A stretch of DNA of 64,000 nucleotides from Gnetum montanum (GCA_015680685.1 MNCI01029685.1:146858-210857); one strand, 5' to 3'; counted from the stretch's first letter, positions 1-11,000 are shown. Program-made: numbers and translations. The notes: generated by a model not told the origin, from the sequence alone.

Positions 1-511
1 CGGTTTTTTTTTATTTCATTCATACATTCAGTTTCTTGCTCTCAAATCCAGGTTCGTTCATGTTCATCCAGATTGCTTTGTTATTAAGCTTGTAAGATTA
101 AATTTATGAATTCCAACCCAGAAATGCAGTGAACACAACTTGATCATGGTTGGTCTGTCTGGGTTTGGATAGACGCGGCAACTTGCGAATTTTGGCCAGA
201 TTTCTGAATGATAGTACGTATCCATGAAAAATGCCGGCAAGCAACAAACAAATGCATAGAATAAGAATCCAATATATGTTTTGGATGTTCCTCTCTGGTA
301 TCATATGCAGCAAATTCTTAACAGAATTCCGACAAAACAGCAGAAAAAAACATATGCAATCAGCGCAGAATCAGATGCGAAGCTACAGTTTGCCGGGTGC
401 CATGATTATCGTCTCCCAGGATCTGAAACATTCTTTGTTGTTGCTTGCAATATGAATCCAATTCAATTTTGAATCTCAAGCAAATCTCAGAGTACCCTTG
501 CCGTTGCTGCT

Positions 512-519
512 GTATATAT
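512..519 (+). promoter_or_regulatory. TATA box of small ORF
   Basis: A TATATATC box lies about 80 bases before the ATG at 594. That spacing fits a plant core promoter with a short leader. Nothing else recognisable was seen between 1 and 511. Confidence 0.45.
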
Positions 520-593
520 CTAGTACAGTCTGCAGAACTTGTCAGCAAAATCATTCAGATCTGGATCATAGCCAAGAGACCCACAAAAAAACG

Positions 594-1040
594 ATGGCAG
601 TTGCAGTTGCAGTAACGCCCTCTCTAGATCATGGGAAATGTGTGAACAAGAGACCCAGATCAGAAGATGATGTGCAGAAATTGATTGGGTATGCAGAATT
701 CCAAAAACCCAACACAAACTGGGAAAATGTATTTGGGGATCTGAAGGATGTGGCTGCTCTGCTAGAAAGTGACGATGAAGAAGCAGAATCAGTAGTGGAG
801 GAGAAACTAATCAAGTTCATGGAATTCCTGGAGACACAAATCTTTGACAGTGAGCAGGATCAGAATGTGGGCAAAGATGTAGGAGAGTCTAATCAAATTT
901 TCTTTTCCTGGTCTGGCCATGATTTGTTTCAGATAGCATCGCAAGGAGAAATTGAATTGGAAAAACTGAAAATAATGTATATTCATCATCATGGTCTGTT
1001 TTTCCTTGCGAATCTCATTTTTCTGCTTTCTCTTCCTTGA
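594..1040 (+). CDS. Unknown acidic small protein, 148 aa
   Basis: I do not recognise this protein. The frame is also open upstream to 498, but the ATG at 594 sits in a good plant start context (AACG-ATG-GC) and follows a TATA box. The product starts with a short Ala/Val run, then a basic NKRPRSEDD patch and a segment with conserved-looking aromatic residues (IGYAEF, NWENVFGDL). A strongly acidic stretch follows (DDEEAES) with a possible helix, and the C-terminus is hydrophobic (FFLANLIFLLSLP). The last part could be read-through into an intron, in which case this is a first exon only. No stops or shifts interrupt it, unlike the surrounding transposon ORFs, so it may be a live gene. The acidic and basic patches would suit a nuclear regulator, but that is a guess. 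Confidence 0.45.
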   Translation: MAVAVAVTPSLDHGKCVNKRPRSEDDVQKLIGYAEFQKPNTNWENVFGDLKDVAALLESDDEEAESVVEEKLIKFMEFLETQIFDSEQDQNVGKDVGESNQIFFSWSGHDLFQIASQGEIELEKLKIMYIHHHGLFFLANLIFLLSLP

Positions 1041-1659
1041 GTCAGGGGATCCCCTGCTTCCGAGAACATGATATTCTGTCTTGAAAATGTTTTATGTATC
1101 GAACACAGAAAGTTTGGTGTTTTTTTAATGTAAGTTAAACAGCAAGAAAAAAGGTTAACGGCTATGGAAACTTGATTCAAATAAGCAAAGATGCAACTTG
1201 GAAGGCTACTGTCTTGCACATCTCTCTTAGTTTTTGCCTTTTTGGTGCATGCCTAATGGCTTTGGGAAAGTCATCATCGATTGCTTCAAAGTACTGCTAA
1301 AATAGTAAAATGAAAAGAAAACAAAATTGAGAAAGATTTGAACTGAGTGGACTTTGCTCAGTATGGTAGGTACACTAATTGGTTCAATAATGTAAATTCA
1401 TTTCATTTCAAGCTACAATAATTAAGTATTTCTCAAAAATACACTGGTAATTTATTATAAGGAGCCTTTGTTTATGACATTTTCTGAAAAAATGGAATAT
1501 ATTCAACTTGTTAGCTTTTATTTTTCTTGGCTGGATATCAAAGTTAAGAAGATTGAGAAAAAACTTTTATAAGTGAAAGGAGAAGAAACTTTCAATGAAA
1601 AGTTCATTATTTGTAAATATATTATCCAAGCAATTCAAGTATGCTATGTCTTATGTTAG
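1041..1659. other. Intergenic, no feature seen
   Basis: AT-rich sequence between the small ORF and the truncated retroelement B. I see no coding potential or repeat here. Confidence 0.5.
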
Positions 1660-2983
1660 GTTCTGATAGTCGCCCCTGGGCATACATGCCAAGGGTCTTT
1701 CGCGTTTCAAAACAGAGCCCATCAATGATGTGGCGAAGCTATGCCCGCTGAGAGTAACCATGATCAGGGCACCAATGCAACAACTAGTAGTACCTGATCA
1801 TGGTGGCATCCAAGGGTTTATGATTCCCATGTTTCCAGCCTTGGATTTGCCGTTTCAGGTTCGCCACTCTGTAGTACGTTTGATATTTGTCATTGAAAAT
1901 TTCAAGCATCATACTCCATCTTCTGATTGATTCCAGCTCCAAGGATCGGTACCAACTTTCAGCTTCTTTGATGAATGTGTGAGGGAACAGGTTCAGCCTT
2001 TGCCAATCATTGTCAATGTTTTGCAGGGTGCAGGTGTCATGGAACGCTTGCAGGTGGGTCTGCAGATCACAGTTGTATCCCCTTTCAAATCTGGGGATGT
2101 TGTTCATATCAACGTGCTTGATCCGACTATCCTTTATGTGCCTATTAGGAATTTGAACTGCCTCAGAGATCTGGAGCATACTCCAGGTAGCCAACAACGG
2201 CTCATCTGAACCATAGTCCTGTTGAGGACCATGACTTCTGTGATGATTCTAGCTATATCTCCTTTCATGTCGGTGAGCATCACGCAATGGCTCGCATGTT
2301 TCCTCATGTTTCTCCTACTGATCCTTTCGAACCTTTTTGCCCCTGTCATTTTGCTTCCTCCTACCTCGGTTACGATCAGAGCCTGAGTTGGATGAAGGAG
2401 AAGGAGAGTGAGAGGATGGACAAGAAGGAGAGGGATCTCTCCCTCTACCCTGATGACGGTTCTGATCGTCCCATTTATCCTTACTATGTGACCCTCCGTC
2501 CCCTTGGGAATCTTGGCCACCTAGATGCTTGGAATGAATCATGGATTGGAGGACCTGGTGCCCTAGGGGAAGTTCGGTTGAATGGGTGTCATGAAAGATG
2601 GGATCTCCATCGTCTGGAAACCCTTGCGAGAATAGGGGGTTACTGAATTGTTTCCCCTTCAGCTGTTCATATCTGTCTACCTACTGCTGATCTCTTGCTC
2701 TATGAGCCTCAGTGGGACGATAGTCCCGGTAGTCATGGTCATCCATGACATAATCTGCTCCAAGGTTCTGGATGCCCAATCTGCTAAGATTGTGAAATAG
2801 CATCGCAGGAGCCGATCGGTCGGGAGGGTGTACAATATTGCCCTTCATGTTTTGCCATCGTAGATGCTCATCCTAATGTAGGGTGAACGTGAAATCAGGG
2901 ACGTACTCATCGGGATGCTTGTATACCACCCGACACTCTTGTGGCATCGGTGGGGTGGATATGTCCCTCTTGTGAGAAGACAT
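1660..2983 (-). pseudogene. Ty3-gypsy gag, truncated copy B
   Basis: Gag of the retroelement continuing from the LTR at 3151-4082. The start codon is the ATG at 2983, homologous to that of gag A at 14603. The N-terminal part has the PDEYVPDFTF and DYRDYRPTEA motifs, followed by a low-complexity Ser/Pro/Arg linker. The capsid-like domain (1784-2197) contains RFERGYN, LFPHTFIKEAESWY and the usual Trp/Arg pattern of plant retrotransposon gag. Stops and frameshifts are present, for example around 2200-2320. The copy ends abruptly near 1660, so the rest of the internal region and a second LTR are missing. It keeps the roughly 660-bp capsid segment that gag A has lost. Confidence 0.85.
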
Positions 2984-3131
2984 GCTAGACGTTAGATGGT
3001 CCACGTAATCGATGTACCTTAATATTTATTTTTAATTCACCTAGTGTGCGTAAATATTTCTATCCTAGGTCCGTTCCAATGAGTTGAATGATAATTTCAC
3101 TAAAATTAGATGACGCATGTAAGACTTATAG

Positions 3132-3149
3132 TCCCCGGCAACGGCGCCA
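3132..3149 (-). other. Primer binding site, tRNA-Asp type (copy B)
   Basis: Read on the minus strand this is TGGCGCCGTTGCCGGGGA, complementary to the 3' end of plant tRNA-Asp, one base after the LTR end. This PBS is known from Athila-group gypsy elements. Confidence 0.9.
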
Positions 3150-3150
3150 A

Positions 3151-4082
3151 TGATGAGCAGCTAGGTACCCCTACGCCCAACCATATGAATCATGAGCATT
3201 CACACGCGACCCGGTCGAATTCCTTAAACTGTAAGCACTTAACATACACCAGACTCTAACCAGTGGAACTTTGGGTTAGAACGGTCATTATCTTCCTAAT
3301 CTCACTTATGATGTTCCATTTACAATGGTTAAGTGAGACTAAGGCTAATGATTTTTATAGCTTTTCACATATCTTTTGGCGACTAATTTAAGGTATGAAA
3401 GGTAAGGAATAAACTATTATCTAATCTCTAATTATCCTAACTTGTATTCTAACTATTCCTAGCATAAGTATCCGATCCCATCTTCTGAGCACGTTCTGAG
3501 CATCTCCTAACACTTATGGGCTACCAGACATTAGGCTTCACTATGTTTACCAAGTGTTTGATTTACGTTTAAGATGGTCGTACTTATGGCCTTTACAAAC
3601 TACGACTAAACAATAACGATTAAAATAATAATAACAGAAAATTAAGTAAGTAACATGTAACTAACAAAGCATAAATATATTAAACTACTGAATGCATAAA
3701 ATAGCTAAGTCCAAATGCTGCAAGGAATGCTCGAATAGTTCATCTTTATTGTTGTCACGCCAATGGGCTCAGATACATCAATGCTCGAATAAAGTGCCGA
3801 TCATTTTTCTTACACCTACTGCGGGCACTTGGAAAATATTCTATCTCCTACAGGAACAAACTACAAGAGCTTCGCTACAATTGACTGAAAGATGCCTAAA
3901 TGAGGCGGAAGGCCCTCTTATTTATAGGCTGAGATGGGCGGCTGTGTAAACGGGGCCACGTCGATGCAAGAAAGCCACGTTGACGAGCCCACGTCGACGC
4001 GGTAGGCTATGTCGACAGGACCGCATCGACGTGGCCGCGTATATGTGGCCTAGCCAACGCATGACTCAATGACACTTCATCA
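3151..4082 (-). repeat. LTR shared by elements A and B (932 bp)
   Basis: Bounded by TGATGA and TCATCA inverted ends. It aligns along its whole length with the LTR at 14771-15688, with a few differences per 60 bases. On the minus strand it is preceded by a polypurine tract (3' LTR of A) and followed by a PBS and gag (5' LTR of B), so one LTR serves two internal regions. It contains a TATA box and a CGTYGAY motif array near its upstream end. Confidence 0.92.
3919..4062 (-). promoter_or_regulatory. LTR U3 promoter with CGTYGAY array (LTR B)
   Basis: The TATA box (minus CTATAAATAA, plus 3919-3927) is preceded on the minus strand by about six copies of a CGTCGAC/CGTTGAY-like motif near 3958, 3978, 3992, 4009, 4023 and 4054, spaced roughly 14-30 bases. 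Several contain the palindrome GTCGAC. The layout matches the 5' LTR of A and an internal site at 7459-7566. An enhancer role is inferred. Confidence 0.6.
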
Positions 4083-4116
4083 TACCCCCATGATGGAGCA
4101 AAAACTCGTCCTCGAG
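4083..4116 (-). other. Polypurine tract and CTCGAG block before 3' LTR of A
   Basis: On the minus strand CATGGGGGTA abuts the LTR start, as expected for the plus-strand primer. CTCGAG at 4111-4116 lies 28 bases before the LTR; the same block is found at nearly the same distance in elements C, E and the tail at 44.4 kb. Confidence 0.8.
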
Positions 4117-4334
4117 TTACTTTAGAAATTGGAAGGTATGGATTCTTATTTGCAACACACATAACTAAAACACATACATAACTCACACATGACACAACAT
4201 GAATTTGACCAAGTGCTTGAGTTACAGAGGAGAACAAATTACAAAAATGGTGGTGTTCAGAGATAAAATTGAACACCTCGCTAGTCCTGGAGCCTCTGCT
4301 TTATTAGAATGATGCACAAAATTGCTGGAGAAGA

Positions 4335-7189
4335 TCACATCGTCCCTGGGGGCAATGGTTTTAATGGACTTTCTCCAACCTCTAGCCCATGCGTTGGTGG
4401 CGGCGCGAATGAAGGTTGACCTGCGGTAGCTGCAACTTTTGGAGGCAGCTGGAAAGCCTCCAAGAGAGCCCTCATCTTTTCTGCTTTGCTTCTGGGGTCG
4501 TTCATGGTCCAGGCAGCTTCCCTAATGTGTGCTAGAGCTGCAACTTCCCAAGGGCATGGCAATGTCGAAAAGAGTTCTTTTAAATTGACAAACCAGGCTG
4601 TGAATTGCTTGCATTCAATGTCGAATGCTCGGATTGATGCCTGCAGCTGCTGGTAGTCATTCATTCTTCGGGCCAGGTCCTCCGCGACTGTACGTTGTCC
4701 TTCAAAGCTTGGGCAGAGGATCTCGAGTTCTGCGCTTGCTGTTGCCAGCTTCTATTTTGTTGCCTTGTGCACCTGGAACTCACCCTCGTATACAGAATAC
4801 GAGGCAACCACTTTCTTTTCTAACTCTAACCACAGTCTCTCGATTGTGAGCATAGCCAGGTTTGCATATCGAAGGTTGTCCAACTCCATGTATTCTATCA
4901 TTTCCTCGATTTGTAGCTCCTTTAGGTGGATTTTTGCTTTGTTGTAAACGTTCATCCCATCAAAGATAGATGGCCATACATCGCGTCCCTCTTGAAGCTG
5001 TTGGAGCACTTGGTTCATCTTGGCTTTGGTGACTTGAATGTCTTCTCATATACCTCCTTCTGAAATCCCACTTGATTCTTGTAATGATTTTTGACTTTTT
5101 TAAATTTTAGGGCCTCATTTTTCCAAGCAGCAATCTTGATTGCAGACTTCTATCGCAATGCCCGAACCTCCTCCACTAACAAATTTTGATTTTCAGTTGC
5201 CAACCTTCTTATGTATGCGTTCACCCTGGCTAGCTCCTTCTGCTATTGGTGGATAAAATCTTTCATGTGTTCATTCTCCGCACCAACATTACGTAGGCAA
5301 TGAACTTCTACGGTCAGCTGCACGTTCTCTAGGCGAACATCCGCCAAGTCCTTCTCTAAGTGATACGCTCGGGCATTTGCTATGGACTTGTCGAGGATCG
5401 TTGTCTCTCATTCATCCTCAACGACCTGGAGTTTAAGCTAAAGCTGCTGAAAAGCATCATCTTTGGTGATTTCGTGGTTGAGGATGGCTGGATCTTAAAG
5501 CTGGGCTCTTAATTGGGCTACCTCAATTGCCAAGCGCTGACAAGCGACTTGAGCAGCTTCAAGTTACCCTTCTAAAATAAGGGTCTTGCCCCTTGCCGAG
5601 AGCAGCTTCGACTGGGTTGTAGTGATGTTGTCTGAAAGGTCGAAGACATCCAGAAGCAGTTGCCCGGTTCCCACCAGTCAGTCCAACAACTCCTCATGTT
5701 GGGCTACGTCAATCTAGCTACACAAAGTTCCGGCAGACACCTGTACATCTTGTAGTCCATGAATGTTTGGTACAGGTGCTATCGGTGCATTGAGAGCAAT
5801 AGCGATTGTGTCAGCAACCACTTCGACCGTAACTTCTTGTCCCTAGTGCTGCATCACCAGGACCATCGCCCTTTCACCATCTTCCAAGCGGACCGAGAAG
5901 GCAGCAGCATTCCCTGAGATTTCAGGGAATAACTGTTGGGTTGATGTTGATACATCTCAGATGCTTGGATCTATTTTGGTTTGAACTTGTGCTTGGGCGA
6001 TGGAGAATATCGGCCCTGCCCTTTCAAGCAAGCTAACTGAGTGAGCCACTTGCTCCAGGTGGTTCATGGCAGGGTGATAGACCGAAGGGTCTTCTCCTCC
6101 ACCAGTCTTGCCAGATTGCTCTTGTTGGCTCAAGAGCGTTTCCCGAATCTCACGAAGGTATTCTGCTGTGTTTTGCGAGCTCGGCTACGTTGTTTGTGCA
6201 GGTGGTGAAGGTGGTTGCTGCTCCTCCTTTGTCTGTGTGGTGGCAGGGGTTTTGTCTTTCATCATCTCTTGCCACGAGGTAATTGGGGCGCGTCGAATTA
6301 CATCGTTGGAATATCGTGCTATCCTTGCTCGTTTGCATAACTTTTGGATTAGGCAGGGAAAGGGGAGAGCTCATCTTCCACGTTCATTCTCAGTGAACCT
6401 TTTTTCAATCTCCAAAAACAACAGTTGTGGAAGACTCATGGGAAATTTCCTACTTAAGGTGGCACACGCATGAGTGGAGAAGGCTGTGACTTTGCTAGGT
6501 CTTACCATTGGATTCAAATGGTAAGACACTATCTTGGAGTATACTCTCTCCACCATGGTCAAGGAGTCGAATTCCTTGTGCTCCACCCCATAGCACTGTC
6601 GGGTCCATTGCGCCTTTACCTATAGACCGGCCTGTTTTGGAATTTCTACCACATCTGCCCTAGTTTTAGGCAACCCCAGAGCTTGCGCTATCGCCTCTGA
6701 AGAGTAAGAGACTTAAATGTCTTTGATTCTTACTCTTGACCCTGGTTGCCGATTCATCCAGAAGAGATAGGTTTCTCCTAAGTACCACTCACCACTAGTT
6801 GTGATGATTGGCCACATCGGAGAGTTCTGCAATTGGACTCTCACGTCTTCTGGAGCGTTATCGAGGAATGGTCCAAAATTTAGCTCTTGGAGGACCATCC
6901 GTTGGACCTCGCATGGCGTGATAGCATCAAGGCAGGCTTGGGTCAGGGTGACTTCAAGCTGTGGTGCTATCCCAAGAGTCTCATCCCCGAGCGATTGCCC
7001 GCTAGGAATCTCCTCTTCGGGAATCTGGTGAATAGATTCCACCTCATGTCTTTCACGGAAGGGCCCAGTTGCATGAGAGCCCTTCGCATACTCTGGCTAT
7101 TGCACACCTCATCCCCTTCCCGTGCGTGGGTGCTTGTCCCTTGGTTGAGACAGTCCTTCGTCCCTTGGATGCCTCAATTTGGGTGCCAT
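4335..7189 (-). pseudogene. Additional ORF (aORF) of element A
   Basis: A long decayed reading frame between integrase and the 3' LTR, on the same strand as pol, encoding about 950 residues. It starts ATG-GCA-CCC-AAA at 7189 right after a good 3' splice site (GATTGTAG). The N-terminal third looks globular (blocks MVERVYSKIV, YHLNPM and FPMSLPQLLFLEIEKRF). The middle is rich in Gln, Glu, Leu and Lys and looks coiled-coil. The C-terminus has CPWEVAALAHI and MNDP and ends in PLPPGT. The ORF at 37075-39809 in element E aligns at both ends and starts and stops at equivalent places, so the ORF is a conserved element gene. No convincing membrane segment was seen, so an envelope role is not supported. 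The N-terminal part recalls the family annotated as putative plant transposon protein, which is uncertain. Many stops interrupt it. Confidence 0.75.
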
Positions 7190-7454
7190 CTACAATCAAA
7201 CATAACTATCCGTTAGACCATTCATAAGTAGTTTAAGATGGTACGTATATACTTTCTTAGTTTGACCAAGTTATGTTAATGGCACAGGCACACCGTTAAG
7301 TTTCCCGGAGCATTAAGTTAGGGGTTAGGGCCAAGGTTTTTATAACTAACAAACTAATTAATTAATTAGTTATAGTTAGTTTCACAAAGGCATCACCCCC
7401 CACGACTGAGAGCATACCTCTGACTCCAAATGATGAAAAATGGTAAAGTGCGGT

Positions 7455-7566
7455 GGGGTATATATAGGGGTTAGGCACTACGTTGATGGGGCTACATATA
7501 TGCAGTCACTGTGTCGACGGGGCCCCGTCGATGCAGGGGTGTGCACCCGTTGACCAACGTTGACCA
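7455..7566 (-). promoter_or_regulatory. Internal TATA promoter of aORF with LTR-type motif array
   Basis: On the minus strand CCCCTATATATACCCC (TATA at 7459-7466) is preceded by five CGTYGAY-like motifs near 7480, 7513, 7526, 7548 and 7558. Motif type, spacing and distance to TATA copy the layout of this element's LTR. Downstream, AGAG-GTATG near 7410 could be a 5' splice site pairing with the acceptor just before the aORF ATG at 7189. A separate spliced aORF transcript is inferred. Confidence 0.6.
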
Positions 7567-9234
7567 ACCCATAAAAAGGCCGAAATGATGAATTTGAAAC
7601 TCCAAATTGAGGCAGTTGAAGCACGTGAGAGGCCCGGACATGGCTAAGGACATGAGAAAGGTAATTAAACATGAAAAAGAGACAAAATAGGAGAACGAGA
7701 CTCAAAAAGAACTCTGCGGGGAATAAATTGAGCGATGGGACCCAAAAATTAGTCAACCCTGAAATCCAAAGGTTGGGAGACTTAACAAGCGGGACCAAGG
7801 AAATGCAGGTGGGTCCTTCCCATAGCAGGTCATAGCCTTAGTAGCCCCTGCATAGCCCTCAACACCGGGGTGCGTGGGCCCCGAGGCCAAGAAATGGTGC
7901 TCACTAGGTAAGACTCCGATCCAAGAGATTTTGCCAAGGCATGGGAAACCCATGGATACCACGACACACTTTCACAACATAAAATAGGCAGTGAGGTGAG
8001 TGGCGGAGAGAACTGGATGAAGAGAGAGATGAGAGAATGCCATTCTGATCATCGAGCATAGGAAACCCCATGTGGAGATGTGGTTAAGTGACCTGGGAGA
8101 ACCGGTTCGAAGTTCAGACCCAAACCATCCACATTTAGTGACATCGCAGTAATAGACGAAGTCTTGGCCATCCCCCAAGGAAGCAAGAATGACCTCACAA
8201 AGAACCACCACTCCAACAAACGGGAGAAGAAGGAAGTGAAATGGAACATAGTTATAGGGGACCAAGGAAGTCCCATAACTAGTGTGTGTAGCTCGTGAGA
8301 GGCGGTCTAAGGGGTGTGCTTTGAATTCCCCCATGATTCATTTTTCTTTTCGTTTGTGTGGGGGAACCACACCATGCGAAGACCCATGCGTGTTTGCATG
8401 CATCCAACCAAGGGGTGTGCTTTGAGTCCTCATTTTATTTGTTTATTTTGTTTATTTTGGGCTGTTTTTTTGAATTTTTTCAGTGAGGACCACACCATGC
8501 AAGGTTGGACTACCTAGAAGCTTCCGTGGAGAGAGACTTGGAGTGGGAGGAAATCTGTAAGGACACACCGAAAACCCAAGGAATAGAACAAAACAACGAA
8601 TAAAGCGTTCCCCTTGAAGTCACACCTGATTCAAACCATTGGGTCATCCCTCAGTCTGGGAATGACACAAGTCACCCATTAATTAAAATGTTGTTAAGGT
8701 AAGGGGTTGCATGTGCTCAACAGAAGGGAAACCATGGAGTGGATGCATGGGTGGATGACGTGAACTCACTGCCGATTTAATGAGCGGAAATTAGATGTAA
8801 AGTCCAAAAAGAACCATGCGAGGGCGAAAACTAGACAACTAGGTAGACGAGTGTACATGACCCATCACAATGAAAATCATCCTCACCAGACATCTGAAGA
8901 CAACAAGATGATAGATTAGCAATGATGCGAAAAAAATAAAACATGCACAAAGAAACAAAGAAATGAAAAATAAATAAGTAAAAAAAGGAAAAAAAATGTA
9001 CAAAGAAGTTGCAAACGTATAAACGACGGTGAAAAACAAAAAAGTGTAAAACAAAAAATGACAAAATGGTGAGGGGTGTAGTGGAATGGATTGGCAGGGA
9101 TGACAGTCTCCCCCATGAATGGATGGAAAGGAGGAGACATGAAAGATGGAGGGTGGTTAACCTAGTGATGACAAGGTGGGTGCACTGGCTGAGCGAAGTT
9201 CGTGGAGAGGTTTCAGTTGTTGGTGGTTGACTAA
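7567..9234 (-). other. Non-coding spacer between integrase and internal promoter
   Basis: No protein-like reading frame. The spacer is partly conserved in element C, for example the GGGGTGTGCTTTGA block, twice here near 8315 and 8413 and once in C at 59581, and a GTGGGTCCT..CC block near 7810 matching 59090. An A-rich stretch at 8930-9060 gives spurious Phe-rich ORFs on the other strand. Confidence 0.5.
9109..9118 (-). other. Internal PPT-like motif
   Basis: TCATGGGGGA on the minus strand, about 120 bases past the integrase ORF. It resembles the true PPT beside the 3' LTR and recurs just after the gag/protease region in C (60227-60238) and E (35536-35546). A central polypurine tract is possible. 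Confidence 0.45.
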
Positions 9235-10370
9235 CTATGTTCTAGTGGGGTCTGCAAGTTTGTGAATGAGCAAGGCCCCGGATGGGAAGGTTTCGAAGAC
9301 AATGTAAGGTCCCTCCCACAATGTTTGAAACTTGGTTGGTTGGGATACGTGTGAGAGGTTCCAGTAGAACACTTTGTCTCCACATCTAAATGTGACCTTC
9401 CAAATCCTAAGATCGTGTTGTTTTTTGTTGTAGGCCTTGTGGATCTCATTGGAGGATAGGGCCACAAATCGGTTCTCATCTAACACACTTAAATTGATCA
9501 GTCATTCACGTTGTGCTAGCGGGAGGTCAAGGCCTAAGTCACTGGCGATGGATAGTGTCCAGAGTTATGCTTGGATTGGAAGTGTTGGCAACTTTCCGTA
9601 CACTAACTCATAAGGAGAGTACCCTACAGGAAGTTTCCAAGTGGAGCGATAGGCCCATAGGGCATCGTGAAGCTTAGTGCTCCAATCCCTCCTATATTTG
9701 TTGATGGTTTGGGTAAGGATCTTGGTGATCTCCCTATTGGTGACTTCGGCCTGCCCGTTGGCTTGGGGGTGATAGAGAGTTGTGAATTTATGTGTTACCC
9801 CTAAGAATTGCATGAGTTTTCGAAAAGTGACACCCGTAAAATGAGTTCCATTATCTGAAATGAGTGCATGTGGCACTCCAAACCTATTAACGATTTTTTG
9901 TTGGACAAATTGTGCGACGGTGTTGGAAGAATAGTCGATGAAGGCGACTACTTCTACCCACTTTGTACAGTAGTCCACAGCTACGATGATGTATGCCTTT
10001 TCGTTTGATAGGGGTGTGATGGATCCCATGAAGTTGATACCCCAAATGTCAAAGGGTTCCAGTGGTTGGATCCAATATTGAGGTCCCTTTAACCGTGCCA
10101 TCATCCCACCGTTCCTCTGGCATCGGTCACAGGAGCGAGCGAACCATTGTGTGTCCCTGAAGATAGTGGGCCAGTAATACTCTGCAAGCAGGATCTTAAT
10201 GGCAGTGCGGCGTCCAGCATAGGGGCCCCCACAAGGGCCCTCATGAGGAACCTAGAGGATGCGCAACGTATCATCATCAGGGACACACCATCGAACCAAG
10301 CCATCTACGCACACCTTGTAAAGATGGCCATTGATTTCCATGAAATGCTTGGCCTTATGGAGAAACTGTT
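9235..10370 (-). pseudogene. Retrotransposon integrase of element A
   Basis: Integrase joins element cDNA to host DNA. The N-terminal zinc-binding region (10101-10250) ends in CDRCQRNG, but its second His appears replaced by Pro (GGPYAG where GGHFG-like is usual). The core domain (9565-10104) has the second catalytic Asp in ISDNGTHF and the Glu in GQAEVTNRE. The first Asp is changed to Asn (WGINFMG, codon at 10034-10036). The C-terminal part (9235-9486) has the GPY-type motif WEGPYIV and no chromodomain, as in Athila/Tat. Frameshifts separate the blocks. This copy should be catalytically dead. Confidence 0.92.
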
Positions 10371-10374
10371 GTTT

Positions 10375-11000
10375 CTATCGATGGTTCCACTCCTTAGGTA
10401 ACTCCTGGGTTGTGAGGTAGGTGAGGATGCAGTTGAACCAAGGGGATTCCTTGGTTACTTGAGGATCAATCGCGCTTGTGAAAAGGAGTTCATCTAGAAA
10501 TTGGTCAAATAAGGGCTCCTCCTCCTCTGCGTTGTCCCATCGCAACCGAGACAAGTGGTCAGCAACCACATTCTCAGTCCCCTTCCTATCTACCATGGTA
10601 AGATCAAACTCCTGAAGAATCACCAACCACCGGATGATGCGGGGGCTCACTGTTGGTTTGTTCTGCAAGAACCGGATAGCACTGTGGTCAGCATGCACAA
10701 ACACCTAGTCTCCAAGCACACAATGCCGGAATTTATCCAAGGCGAACACCACCGCCATCAATTCCTTTTTGGTGGTGTTGTAATTCAACTGAGCACCCAC
10801 AATACTATGGCTTGCACAATGGATATAATAAGGATGTTTCTGATCATCACGCTGTGTAAGCATGGCTCCCATGGTGAAGCTGGATGCATCCGTCATAATG
10901 TGAAAGGGTCTGGACCAATCAGGGGCTCGTAGAACTGGAGTTTCTACAAGTTTGTATTTCAGCACTTGGAATGCGGATTCGCACTGCTTGGTCTAGATGA
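10375..11000 (-). pseudogene. Retrotransposon RNase H of element A
   Basis: RNase H removes the RNA strand during reverse transcription. The acidic residues of the family are visible: Asp in TDASSFTMGAML, Glu in KKELMAV and Asp in FVHADHSA, followed by the tail VVADHLSRL typical of gypsy elements. A stop interrupts the frame near 10706, between the second and third catalytic blocks. The domain lies between RT and integrase in the usual order. Confidence 0.92.

Noticed and set aside
2287-2646. Plus-strand ORF, with a near-identical copy at 14012-14266
   Set aside because: Both are antisense to the repetitive Arg/Ser/Pro linker of gag; conservation reflects the element copies.
4335-7189. Envelope-like protein for the aORF
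   Set aside because: No convincing signal peptide or membrane segment; the middle is hydrophilic and probably coiled-coil.
8831-9140. Phe-rich ORFs on the minus strand that look like membrane proteins
   Set aside because: They arise from an A-rich stretch on the plus strand in a non-coding spacer of element A; overlapping frames give similar peptides.
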